Shown here one piece after another: positions 42,040 through 52,378 of a DNA stretch of 64,000 nt. The DNA is from Myotis daubentonii. Lineage: Eukaryota; Chordata; Mammalia; Chiroptera; Vespertilionidae. The notes under the pieces are model-generated. The model was not told the DNA's origin, ran no database searches, and saw only the letters and a program-made list of their open reading frames with translations. The stretch is taken from contig NC_081844.1 of the NCBI RefSeq assembly GCF_963259705.1, forward strand, positions 28,040,294 to 28,104,293, given 5' to 3'. A program made the position numbers and the translations under genes. The number at the start of each line of letters is the position of its first letter. Position 1 is the first letter of the stretch.

Positions 42040-43110
42040 ACTCCTGGGATTATCTGGTGCAGGCATGTCTTCTCCATCAGGCTTTGTTTTGTAGGCAAAA
42101 TGTATGTCTCTATCTGTAATTATGTCCTTGAGGACCTGGCAGTAGTTCACCTTCCATATAGCCCGATTGTCCCAAACCTTGTAGGCAAGAATAATGGCTC
42201 CCAAAGGAATCCTTTTCCAGATAGTGGGACAAACGTCAATCTTGGCATAACTCAAATGCCTTTCCAAGTAAATCAGTCTGTTGCACAGTTAGCTGTTAGC
42301 TGTGTGGCTCTGAAAACAATATGAAAATATTCTGTATATAAATTTGGGTTTAGGATTATGCTTAAACGATCCTCTGGAATCATTTCTTGTATGAATGGGT
42401 GTGTTCTTTCATCTAATATATCCGATGATCTACTTCCAGCTCTGTTCTTTTCTTTTCTTCTTTTTTGTTCCCGAGGGGTTGCACCATTCCTGGCCAGGTG
42501 GATGCACAGCATGGATGGACCAAGCTCTGATTCCATCTCCCCCCTCCTAAAATCTATTCAAATAGAGAATGGATCAGATGTTAAACTGATAAGAACAGAT
42601 ATCGATGCTTGATCTTAGGCAAAAGGCCAAAAAGCGATCCATTTCTGTTTTTTATGAGGGAATATATTTCTAAGGCCACACATTGGACTATGGTTCTAAA
42701 ATTAGGCTGGCTGATTGTGCTGTCATGTAGGAATATTGTTGAGCATGAGCTAGCTATACTTTTTAGTAAGACGCACTGGACATACGCGATTTAAGTAGTT
42801 CCTCTTTTCTTGCTCATCCATTTCAGATTTGTTCAGAAAAATTGTGCTTGCCTTTGGGTGGTCAGAAGGGTTTGATTCTAAAGGTAACTCTTGCATCTCA
42901 TGGTTGTTCAGATGCTGCACGTAGTGGCCCCAGAAGGCTCCCAAACCTAACTTGGCAGGCTCCAGGGCAGCTGGGGCTGGTAGAACTGCCACTGAGTCCT
43001 GGTCTCCACCTCATGGACCTCAGATTCATTGTCAGACTTCACTCACTCCGAGTGTGGGCCCAGATTGGGGCTGGCATTGGGCTTCAGACAACAAGTCAGT
43101 TTGTTCCCCG
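42040..43110 (-). pseudogene. CCNYL1: Cyclin-Y-like (CCNYL1-type) processed pseudogene
   Basis: Intronless minus-strand copy with successive cyclin Y landmarks: TCCLKPNASPNLG (N-terminus, about 43095), [61 protein letters not shown], and [15 protein letters not shown] / YCQVLKDI near 42100. Several frameshifts and stops. A U2 snRNA pseudogene (42477-42638) interrupts it. The cyclin box is partly recognisable, which the window's functional-looking cyclin-Y-like gene lacks. Confidence 0.85.
42477..42638 (-). pseudogene. RNU2: U2 snRNA retropseudogene
   Basis: Minus strand, from the U2 5' end ATCGCTTTTTGGCCTTTTG and CCTAAGATCAAG through the branch-site region and ATCTGTTCTTATCAGTTTAA to the 3' end. 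About 162 nt against about 190 in functional U2, with an internal deletion in the Sm/stem region. An A-rich tail follows (about 42445-42470 on the plus strand as T/C), so it was retrotransposed. Not functional. Confidence 0.88.
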
Positions 43111-43296
43111 TGAGGTGCCTCTGCTCCTCTCTGCTGTCATGACCTTCACTCAGCAGTTTCCCCCTCTCCCAACAAAGCTTTATGCTGCACAGGGACCCTT
43201 GAACTGTAGGCCCTGGTCAGGGATTAAGGCCCAGCTGTACCCCTCTGCAACGCTGCTACTGTTTCCCTTGAGTTGACTAGTCTGTAGTTAATTATT

Positions 43297-43579
43297 TTTT
43301 CATTAATCCTCACCCGAGGATATTTTTCACCTGAGAGTATTTTTCCATTGACATTTAGGGAGAGTAGAAGGGATGGAGTGGTGGGTGTGGGGTGGGGAGA
43401 GAGAGAGAGAAACATCTATGTGAGAGACAAATCAATTTGTTGCCTTCTGCATGAGTCCCTAGAGGGCTGGGGATCAAACCTGCAAACCAGATATGTGCCC
43501 TTGACCAATCAGGAATTGAACTCACAACCCTTCGGTGGGTGGGCCAACACTCTAACCATTGAGCACCACTGGCCAGGGC
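43297..43579 (-). mobile_element. Ves-like SINE, long type
   Basis: Minus copy with the extra CCTCACCCGAGGATATTTT segment at the tail side. Confidence 0.83.
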
Positions 43580-43984
43580 TGTGCCCTTTATTTCTTTATA
43601 TGCATTTAACAGTAAGCTTGCAGAGGTCCACAAAAAATCATTCTGGTATATCTGGAATTTAATTGATCAGTACTGGTAGAGTCAACATCTTTATGTTGCT
43701 AAATCTTTCAGGCCATTAACTCAGTATCTGCATTTATTTAGGCATTCTTTAATGTATCTCAGTATGAAAGTTTTATATATTTTTCTATGAAGGTTTGGCA
43801 CATTTACTGTCAGATATCTTCCTAGGAATGCCATATTCATGTTTTTCCTAAAATTATTTTTTTCTAAATGCTACACAACTGAACAATGTGGATGTTAGTA
43901 GCACTGACACCCATCTTGCAAGTTCAAAATCTAGGTCAAGATTGCCTGATACATTTCTTATAACTGTGGACGCCTCAAAAACTT

Positions 43985-44170
43985 AACTCCGGTTGAACCT
44001 CGGCATCTGGAGGAGATTGGATCCAGGACTCCCACTAGATACCAAAGTCCATAGATGCATAAGTCTGTATATAAATTGGCAAAGATCAGTGCATACAGTT
44101 GGCCCATGGATTGAGAATGGTGTTTTGGTTGAATCTGCAGATGTGGAATGGGGATATAGAGAGCTGACTA
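43985..44170. mobile_element. Tigger-like DNA transposon fragment
   Basis: CCTCGGCATCTGGAGG at one side and ACAGTTGGCCCATGGATTGAG plus GGTTGAATCTGCAGATGTGG at the other resemble paired ends of an old Tigger-family MITE. Confidence 0.5.
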
Positions 44171-44649
44171 TATATTTATTGAAAAACTATTGAAATGTTC
44201 AAATGCAGAAGCAGAGGATACAATAGAAGGTTTCCAGAGGTTGGGCATTTGGAGAGTTATTGTTCAATGGGTATTAAGTTTAGTTATGTTAGATGAGTAA
44301 TTTCTAGAGCTCTGCTGTACAACATAGTGCCTATAGTTTACAATATAGGATTGTCCATTTCAAAATTTAAGAGGGTAAATCTCATGTTAAGTGGTCTTCT
44401 CCCCCCAACACAAAAGAGACACGAGGAAACTTTGGGAGGTGTTGGATATGTCTATTACCTTGATTATGGTAATAGTTTCATGGATGTTTTCATATGTCCA
44501 AACCTATCAAATTGTATACCCTAAATATTTGCAGTTTTTTGTATATTATATTTCAATAAAGTTATCTTTAAAAATATTTGTGTGTAAGTGGACTCATGCA
44601 GTTCAACTCTATATTAAAATATAATTTACTTTGTATACATATATTCTTT

Positions 44650-44848
44650 TTTAAAAATATATTTTTAATTGATTTCAGAGAGGAAGGGAGAGGGAGAGAT
44701 AGAAACATCAATGATGAGAGAGAACCATTGATCGGCTGCCTCCTACACTCCTCACACTAGGGATTGAGCCCACTGTCCGGGCATGTGTCCCACCTGGGAA
44801 TTGAACTGTGTCCTCCTGGTTCATAGATGCTCAACCATTGAGCCACAA
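44650..44848 (-). mobile_element. Ves SINE
   Basis: Minus copy in the L1 ORF2 remnant; head truncated at AGCCACAAATTGG. Confidence 0.83.
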
Positions 44849-44980
44849 ATTGGACAACCCAGAAAAAAAGCTTAAATTTTTAGAAACATACAGCCTACCA
44901 AGACTTAATCATGAAGAAATAGAAATTCTGAACAGATCAACAATATGCAGATTGAATGAGCAATCAAAAGCCTCCCAACA

Positions 44981-45185
44981 GCCTGGCTGGTATGGCTCAG
45001 TGGTTGAGAAATGACCCATGAACCAGGAGGTCATGGTATGATTCAAGTCAGGGCACATGCCCGGGTTGCAGGTTCGATCCCTATAGGGGGTGTGCAGGAA
45101 GCAGCCGATAAATGATTCTCATCATTGATGTTTCTATCTCTCCTCTTCCCTCCTCTCTGAAATCAATAAAAATATATTAAAAACA
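44981..45185 (+). mobile_element. Ves SINE hosting HAL1 copy D
   Basis: Plus copy whose A-rich tail received HAL1 copy D. Its own target duplication AAAAGCCTCCCAACA (44966-44980) recurs as AAAATCTCCCAACA beyond the HAL1 (about 46520-46533). Confidence 0.87.
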
Positions 45186-46487
45186 GAAACCCTCCCTGGT
45201 ATTAGCTACAACAATCAAGGTTTAACTATAAGACTGCGAACAAAGACCACTAGGGGGTGCACCAAGGAAGCATAACAAAATGCAGAGACAAAGAAAGAGG
45301 ACAAAATTGCCAATGGAAGATATAGAGTTCAGAACCACACTTTTAAGGTCTCTCAAGAACTGTATAGAAGCTGCCGATAAACTTAATGAGATCTACAAGA
45401 AAACTAATGAGACCCTCGATGTTATATTGGGGAACCAACTAGAAATTAAGCATACACTGACTGAAATAACGAATATTATACAGACTCCCGACAGCAGACC
45501 AGAGGAGCGCAAGAATCAAGTCAATGATTTGAAATGCGAGGAAGCAAAAAACACCCAACCGGAAAAGCAAAATGAAAAAAGAATCCAAAAATGCGAGGAC
45601 AGTGTAAGGAGCCTCTGGGACAGCTTCAAGCGTACCAACATCAGAATTATAGGGGTGCCAGAAGATGAGAGAGAGAGCAAGATATTGAAAACCTATTTGA
45701 AGAAATAATGACAGAAAACTTCCCCCACCTGGTGAAAGAAATGGACTTACAGGTCCAAGAAGCGCGGAGAACCCCAAACAAAGGGAATCCAAAGAGGACC
45801 ACACCAAGACACATCATAATTAAAATGCCAAGAGCAAAAGATAAAGAGAGAATCTTAAAAACAGCAAGAGAAAGAAACTCAGTTACCTACAAGGGAATAC
45901 CCATACGACTGTCAGCTGATTTCTCAACAGAAACTTTGCAGGCCAGAAGGGAATGGCAAGAAATATTCAAAGTGATGAATACCAAGAACCTACAACCAAG
46001 ATTACTTTATCCAGCAAAGCTATCATTCAGAATTGAAGGTCAGATAAAGAGCTTCACAGATAAGGAAAAGCTAAAGGAGTTCATCACCACCAAACGAGGA
46101 TTATATGAAATGCTGAAAGGTATCCTTTAAGAAGAGGAGGAAGAAGAAAAAGGTAAAGATACAAATTATGAACAACAAATATGCATCTATCAACAAGTGA
46201 ATCTAAGAATAAAGTGAATAAATAATCTGATGAACAGAATGAACTGGTGATTATAATAGAATCAGGGACATAGAAAGGGAATGGACTGACTATTCTTGGG
46301 GGGGAAAGGGGTGTGGGAGATGCGGGAAGAGACTGGACAAAAATCGTGCACCTATGGATGAGGACATTGGGTGGGGAGTGAGGGAGAAGAGTGGGGTGGG
46401 ACCTCAGTGGAGGGGAGTTATGGGGGGGAAAAAGAGGAACAAATGTAATAATCTGAACAATAAAGATGTAATAAAAAATATATATAT
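45186..46487 (+). mobile_element. 5'-truncated HAL1 copy D
   Basis: It starts within the 5' UTR (ACCCTCCCTGGTATTAGC), runs through ORF1 and the L1-type 3' UTR to AATAAAG and an A/T-rich tail. The target duplication ATATATTAAAAACA is at 45172-45185 and 46488-46501. It was inserted into the tail of a Ves SINE. Confidence 0.88.
45280..46130 (+). pseudogene. Frameshifted ORF1 of HAL1 copy D
   Basis: Two open frames, 45280-45708 and 45708-46130, split by a two-base GA expansion in a short GA run at about 45667-45679. The first frame ends in TAA, which overlaps the ATG of the second (TAATG at 45706-45710). Apart from the shift there are no stops. Products would be the coiled coil plus part of the RRM, and the C-terminal half. 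Confidence 0.87.
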
Positions 46488-46690
46488 ATATATTAAAAAC
46501 AAAGCAAAAAGAAAAACAAAAAATCTCCCAACAAAGAAAAGCTCAAGACCAGATGGCTTCGCAGGTGAACTCTACCAAACATTTAAAGAAGAATTAACAG
46601 CAGACCTTCTCAAACTCTCAAGAATTAAAGAGGAAAGAACACAAATTCATATTATAAAGCTAGCATTATCTGATACCAAAGTCAAACAGC

Positions 46691-46860
46691 ACGTAGTAGA
46701 GGTGAAAGTGCAATTGCCCCAGCAGGCAATGGTGTCTTCCAAGCCTTCTATGACATCTAGTGAATCCAGTCAGCAAACCAAGGGCAGCCCAGTAGCATCT
46801 TTCTCATTTGGGGCCAAACAATCCTGTTCACTCTCCCAGTTATTTTTAGTTTTCTGTTAA
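46691..46860 (+). other. Short open stretch of unknown origin
   Basis: Reads VSSKPSMTSSESSQQTKGSP and ASFSFGAKQ, Ser-rich with an SFSFG motif as in FG nucleoporins. Could be a retrocopy fragment; not identified. Confidence 0.25.
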
Positions 46861-47048
46861 TCCTCACTGGAGAATATTTTTTCATTGATTTTTAGAGAGA
46901 GGAAGAGAGGGAGGGAGGGAAAAGGGAGAGCGTGGTGGCGGGGGGCGGGGGGGATATTGATGTGAGAGAGATAAATGGATTGGTTTCCTCACACATGTGC
47001 CTGGACCAGGGCAGGGATGGAACCTGCAACCCAGATATGTGCCAGGGC
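46861..47048 (-). mobile_element. Ves-like SINE, long type
   Basis: Minus copy (CCTCACTGGAGAATATTTT, then GAGAGAGGAAG), head truncated. Confidence 0.8.
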
Positions 47049-47112
47049 TGTTCGTTATTTTAATTACTTTGGGTGAGGTATGGTGAAGCCAGTTTTAGAT
47101 CAAGAGAGAAAC

Positions 47113-47312
47113 CAGAGCTAGACCAGTGTGGCTCAGTTGGTTAAACATCCTCCATGAACTTCTGTTCAATTCCTGGTCAGGGCACATGCCCTGGTTGTGG
47201 GCTCCATCCCCAGTGGGGGGCGTGCTGGTGGCAGCCAATTGATGATTCTCATCATTGATGTTTCTATCTTTCTCTCCCTCTCCCTTCTCTCTGAAATCAA
47301 AAACATACTTTT
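47113..47312 (+). mobile_element. Ves SINE
   Basis: Plus copy, AGTGTGGCTCAGTTGG head, CT-rich end. Confidence 0.85.
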
Positions 47313-47571
47313 AAAAAATCATAGGCAACAAAATAAGATAAACTAAACCTTATTGAAATTACACACTTTTGTGCATCACAACACAATAATAGAGTAAAAA
47401 TACAACCCACAAAATGGGGGAAATATTTGCAAATCATATATCTGATAAGGTATTAATACCCAGAATCTTTATGGAACTCTCAGAACTCAACAACAAAACC
47501 CAATTAAAAAATGGGCAAAGGACTTGAATACAGTAGGCATGTCTTCAAAGAAGATATACAGATGGCCAATA
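47313..47571 (+). mobile_element. L1 ORF2 3' fragment
   Basis: Classic L1 words: GGGGGAAATATTTGCAAATC, ATATATCTGATAAGG, AAAAAATGGGCAAAGGACTT and GATGGCCAATAA. It ends where the hAT MITE is inserted. Confidence 0.85.
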
Positions 47572-48060
47572 ACAGTGGTCGGCAAACCGTGGCTCTTTGG
47601 CCCCTTGAGTGTGGCTCTTCCACAAAATACCACGTGCGGGTGCGCACGTACAGTGCGATTGAAGCTTCGTGGCCCATGCGCAGAAGTCGATTTTCGGCCT
47701 GGGCGAGTCTATTTTGAAGAAGTGGTGTTAGAAGAAGTGGGGGGTGTTGGTCGGTTGGGCGACAGGAGATGTGGCGCAGGCAGGCCACGGGATACCAAGC
47801 GCAGGGGGAGGTACGTTGTTTTGAGGCACGTTCGCTGAGGTCGACCCCTTCCAACTCTCCCATCCACACTCGTCTGTCTGAAACAAGTACACAAGACGAG
47901 TGTAGATGGGAGAGCTGGAAGGGGTCGACCTCAGCGAAGGTACCTCAATCAGATTGAGGACGTTTTTAGCAAAGGCCAGCTTAGGAGTACCCTAATTAAG
48001 TTAATAACAATGTACCTACCTATATAGTTTAAGTTTAAAAAATTTGGCTCTCATTTGTAA
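47572..48060. mobile_element. hAT MITE with long internal hairpin
   Basis: The left terminus CAGTGGTCGGCAAACCGTGG (from 47570) and the following CTCTTTGGCCCCTTGAGTGTGG mark a bat hAT family. The right end shows TTAAGTTTAAAAAATTTGGC but no clear terminal repeat. It is inserted in L1 3' sequence (47313-47571). A 54-bp inverted repeat lies inside (see 47821-47948). Confidence 0.75.
47821..47948. repeat. Inverted repeat, 54-bp arms
   Basis: Arms 47821-47874 and 47895-47948 with a 20-nt loop. The inner 44 bp pair with only two mismatches, both of which become G-U pairs in a minus-strand transcript. The outer 10 bp have a few mismatches. Confidence 0.93.
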
Positions 48061-48089
48061 TACCTTAATCAATAAAGGAAAAAAACAAT

Positions 48090-48092
<3 letters not shown>

Positions 48093-48134
<42 letters not shown>
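48093..48134. repeat. CA microsatellite
   Basis: About 20 CA units following the hAT MITE end. Confidence 0.97.
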
Positions 48135-48136
<2 letters not shown>

Positions 48137-48666
48137 CACAGGGTCACCTTCCCTGCAATGGTATCTGCTCAAGCGATTGGACTGCCTGTTTCTAGACTTC
48201 TTGGTACATGAGAAAAACCACCTCCTTATCAGGCTGAGCACTTCCATTCGAGAGTCTTCGGTGTATAAATGGCATTTAAAACCATTAGATGATTTCACTT
48301 GAGGATTGCAAGCCCCAGGGAAATTCTAATTTTAGCAGATGGGGTCATGGGAGGAAGTCGCAAATGGATTGAGAAGTAGTGGCCTGTGAAATAGGAATAG
48401 AATTAAAGTTGGTGCCCATGACTGGGATTTGATCATGAATGTCATTGGGGACATTTTCAAAAGCTAACTGTGTGGAACAGAGTGTGCAAAGCTCTCACTA
48501 AACATCACAGTAAAGATAGCTACTCCTCTCTGACCTTAAAGTCTTTACCCCAATATTCTAGCTTTACATTGAGTAATGGATGTCTATTGCTGCTTTAATA
48601 AATTTCTGCAAAGTTAATGACATAAAAGAAGAATGCCAGAAGCCAATTCCAGCATGACAGCAGGGC

Positions 48667-49062
48667 TGAATCTGGAGTGGCTGAGGGCATTTCCCCAAAC
48701 CTGACAAGGAAATGTCTGGCAGGATTGCTTGCTGCCAGACAGCTTAGGGCATCTTAATCTACATGTTATTGCCTCCTACTGGCCAAACACCTGAACAGCC
48801 GAAGGCAAATTCTTCCATTCTGGCAATGCTTCTATATAGGAAACCTGACCCTTTGAAGTGTATATCTCTGCCTCGCCTCAGGACAATTTGGGTTAATAAA
48901 AAGCATGGGGTCCTGAGACGAGATCTTAGTTTCTTTAGCTAGGCTCATCTGACCCCCAAATGCCTTTCAAAATTATGCTTCATCTCTGGACTCTTTATTA
49001 AATTACACACAACCCCTTCTCCAGATTGAACCCTTCTAAATGCCGGAACAAGAACCCTGGCA
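48667..49062 (+). mobile_element. Solo LTR, copy 1 of a pair
   Basis: About 395 bp, related over its whole length to 60821-61236: shared segments include GGCATTTCCCCAAACCTGA, CATCTTAATCTACATGTTATT and GACTCTTTATTA. Ends GAACCCTGGCA. Contains AATAAAAAGC (polyadenylation signal). No clear target duplication. Confidence 0.78.
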
Positions 49063-49069
49063 GAAGAAA

Positions 49070-50980
49070 ACTTAGTATCTTATAATTTTGGACACCAGAA
49101 GTCTAAAAAAGGTCTCACTGAGCTAAAATCAAGATGTCAATAGGACTATGTTTAGGGGCAACTGCTTACTTGCTTTTTCCAGCTCCTTGATCCCTCTTGT
49201 CTCATTCATATTTTTATCGTCAAAGCCAGCAACATCAATCAAAGTCCTTCCCATACTGCCATGTCAACCTTCTTCTACTTTTAAGGACCCTTGAAACTGC
49301 ATTGGGCCTCGCTACATAATCCAGGATACTCTCCCTGTTTTAAAGTTAGCTGTTGTACAACCTTAATTTCCCTTTGCCATGTAAACTGGTATTGTCTTAA
49401 GGGGTCCTGGGATTTGTCTTAATCAGGTATGATAAAGCAAACACACCTGGAAATGACTGCCATGAAGGAAGAAGTTTATCATACGGTTCCATAGAAACAG
49501 GAGGCACAGTGGGCCATGCAGTGGGGTCTCCGTAGGGAAGCAGTGGGGCTGGTCTGGAGGCTGTGTGAGCAAGGAAGGGCAGGTGGCCATAGAAGGAATA
49601 GGTGAGGCAGGGTAAGCAGGTTTAGGATTCTCTAGTTCAAGTCATTTCAACAGGCTCTTGGGCACGGGGGCTGTCCCTGAATGGTCCCTGACTCTGGGAT
49701 GATTAATGCAGGTCGATACTTGGAGTTTGGGAGCCCTGAAAAGGAAGGGGGTTGGGTTATTGGCTCTGGATTGTTTGGTTTGCATGTTCAAGGGGTGTTC
49801 TTGGGTGAGTTTTCTGTAACTGTCTCTAAGAGTTGGTTAACCCTCCAATGTCAGCAAGTCACCAATTTATCAAAGCATCAGAATAGAGAAAATTAAAGAT
49901 GTGGTTAATACACCTTTACAGGCCCCAGAATCAGGCCGTAGATACCCTTGGGAGACCATTGTTCTGTCGACCACACATCATTCAATATTATTTTTTACTA
50001 GTTTCATTTCCAACTTTTTTTGCTTTAGTTACTTTGATTGTGAACATTTTAACAGGATTTAAAAGTCCAATCTGGAACATCAGCTACAGGTTAAATGATT
50101 CTATTACAAAGGCAGTGCTTTTGTTTCTGCTACCCTATTTCTATGCTGCTGTTCTGTGAGTTTTCTCATCTTAAAGATTTATAATTAACAGCATACATAC
50201 AGAAAATAGTGTGAAAGTCCATGTGTACCAATTATAACAGAATAACAAGCCCCTAGGTACCCACTTTCCAGACCAAGAAATGGAAGGCTGCCTTACCCCA
50301 GGCAGTGTGGGAGAGCCTCCCTTGCTAGAGGCTATATCTGACAGGAATGTGGATGTCCTGCGGGGAAGTGCTTGGTATAATCAAAAACAATGAAGGGAGA
50401 GCACACTCATGAGATAAAAATTGGCTGCCTCCTCCAGGGGACACAGCAGTGGAGACTGCATGATTGCCTCGCTGTGAACAAAACTTAGTAATGATGGTGG
50501 CACGCGTGCTCTCCCACTATTCTCCAGCTTTGCCTGCATCATATAGACTTCACATTGTCCTATTCCACCCAGATGAGTTTTATCCTGCCTCCCTCAGCCT
50601 CCAGTAGTGCCATCCATTGAAGGTGCCTTGGGAATTGTCCCTTGGTCTTTTGGTGGTGACTGCAGTCAGTGCAGCTCGGCCCTTTCTTCACTCAGACCAA
50701 ACCTGCCTGTCTCACAGGCCATTCTTCCCACCTTTTCTCTTTCCTTGACTCCTCTGCTACTTCTCACATAAGTGGGTCCCTGGGAAGGGGGACTTTACAA
50801 AGGAAATTGCTGCTACTAAGCAGTGTGTCTTTCCACAGGACATAACAGCTGAAAGGCTTCCCTTTAGAAGAAGAGCCTTGAGGCAGGACAGAATTTTGTT
50901 CATTAGAGGTAAGGAGAGCAGGCTCAGCTTTTGTATTTGTGTTCAATCATGGAGGACATACTCTTCACGTTGAACTTGTG
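49070..50980. other. No gene seen
   Basis: Unique-looking sequence between two LTRs. Only short open frames. No recognised repeat except faint old ones. Confidence 0.45.
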
Positions 50981-50984
50981 CACC

Positions 50985-51340
50985 ACGTAACTTTGATCCA
51001 CTGGCACATATCTCCTTTTACCATTACCCATGGATTGAGACCTGTCCCGTCCAGTCAGAACTACACCAATTGTATCCTCATTTGCATCTATACCAACCAA
51101 TCAAAGCACGATTTGGACCAATCAGAACTGTACAATTTGTAAACTTTCCTGACATAAAATTGGGAACACGGGCAGGAACGTTCTCTATAAAAGACAGCCT
51201 CCTCTTTGTTTTGGAGCACAATTTCAGTTACTAAATCAGTGGAGCACAATTTCAGTTACTAAATCAGTGCCTCCTGGGCTACAACTCCTTTGGCTCAAAT
51301 AAGTGCTTTTATTTTTATTACAGTCTGATATTAACTTGGT
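50985..51340 (+). mobile_element. Solo LTR with tandem duplication
   Basis: CCAATCAAAG and CCAATCAGAA boxes (51098-51125), TATAAAAG at 51186, then a perfect 28-bp tandem duplication (51213-51240 and 51241-51268) and CAAATAAGTGCTTTT. Boundaries are approximate. Confidence 0.7.
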
Positions 51341-51957
51341 TTATAATATACAGAAATATGCCATTGGCACCTAAGAAAGTATTTGATCTTTCTACCTGTA
51401 TATAAAAAAATAAAGACCAGGTAAAGGTAAAGCCAAATTTTCAGATGACAGTATTCTCAAATGAGAACTTTCTTATGCAGACAAAGTAGAGGCTGCGATC
51501 AGTTTCCCCTCTATGTTCAGAAGAACTCCCTCCAGGTCCATGAGAACTGGTGGCCTGGGGGGTGGAGCAGTGTGCCTCACACAGTGGACATTCTTTTCCT
51601 TCTGGAGAGAACTCACAAAGGTGACTAAAGGTTTCTGCAGAGGGAAGCACAGAGGATGAAAACACCTCACAGACACATCCTTACCGTACTTCCCAACCCA
51701 ACTCAGCATGGGAGACTGAGAGACTGGCTGTCTACAAGTGGAGGGGACAGGGGGTAGGGGCAGGCCTCTGGAAGACTGAGACCAAACCTGTCCTTCAATG
51801 CCCTCCTGTACCCCAGGGCACCCCCTTTCTGCAGGCCTCACTCAGGATGGGCTCAACCACAGGGGAACCAACATGAATGCTCTCCAAGGGGCTGATTCTA
51901 CTTCCAATCCTTGATTCCTAGACCCAGGATTTCTATAAACTGAAGCTACAGCACATG

Positions 51958-52374
51958 TGAGAGGGCAAGGGCTACGCCCTCCATCTTACCCCGGATCCTC
52001 CATATTTGGACAGCGGCCATTAGCCATGTGCTCGGCAAGGAGCTTCTTCCTGGAAGCCCAAGCCTCTGCTCTTTAAACTAACCAATGACAATCAAGGGAA
52101 GTGCGCGCCATAGACACAACCACATCCTGTGTAACAAGACCCCGACTTGCACCTGGCCAATCGGCAGGGCCCACAGTCCTCTCTCCTCCCCTTACTCCAA
52201 CCCCCCTATAAAACCCCTCCTCCCACAGGGCTAGCTCTCTCTCAGCTGCTTGCTGCTGCGTCGGCGAGTGTGGTTGGGGAGCCGAGCTAGCTTGAATAAA
52301 GACTCTATCTGCTTTTGCATCAGACACGGCGCTCCCTGGTGGTCTTTTGGGGATCTTGAAATCTGGGCTTAACA
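51958..52374 (+). mobile_element. Solo LTR, gammaretrovirus-like
   Basis: 417 bp, starts TGAGAGGG, ends TTAACA, flanked by a 4-bp target duplication CATG (51954-51957, 52375-52378). Promoter parts are visible: CCAATCGG at 52159, CCTATAAAACCCC at about 52203, AATAAA at 52295. No internal viral sequence follows, so it is a recombination remnant. The 4-bp duplication and layout fit class I ERVs. Confidence 0.9.
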
Positions 52375-52378
52375 CATG

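Larger units (their letters stand above)
44849..46690 (+). mobile_element. Old L1 ORF2 remnant, twice interrupted
   Basis: ORF2-like sequence at 44849-44980 continues at 46520-46690 (RPDGFAGELYQTFKEEL) once the SINE and HAL1 copy D are removed. Many stops. Confidence 0.82.
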
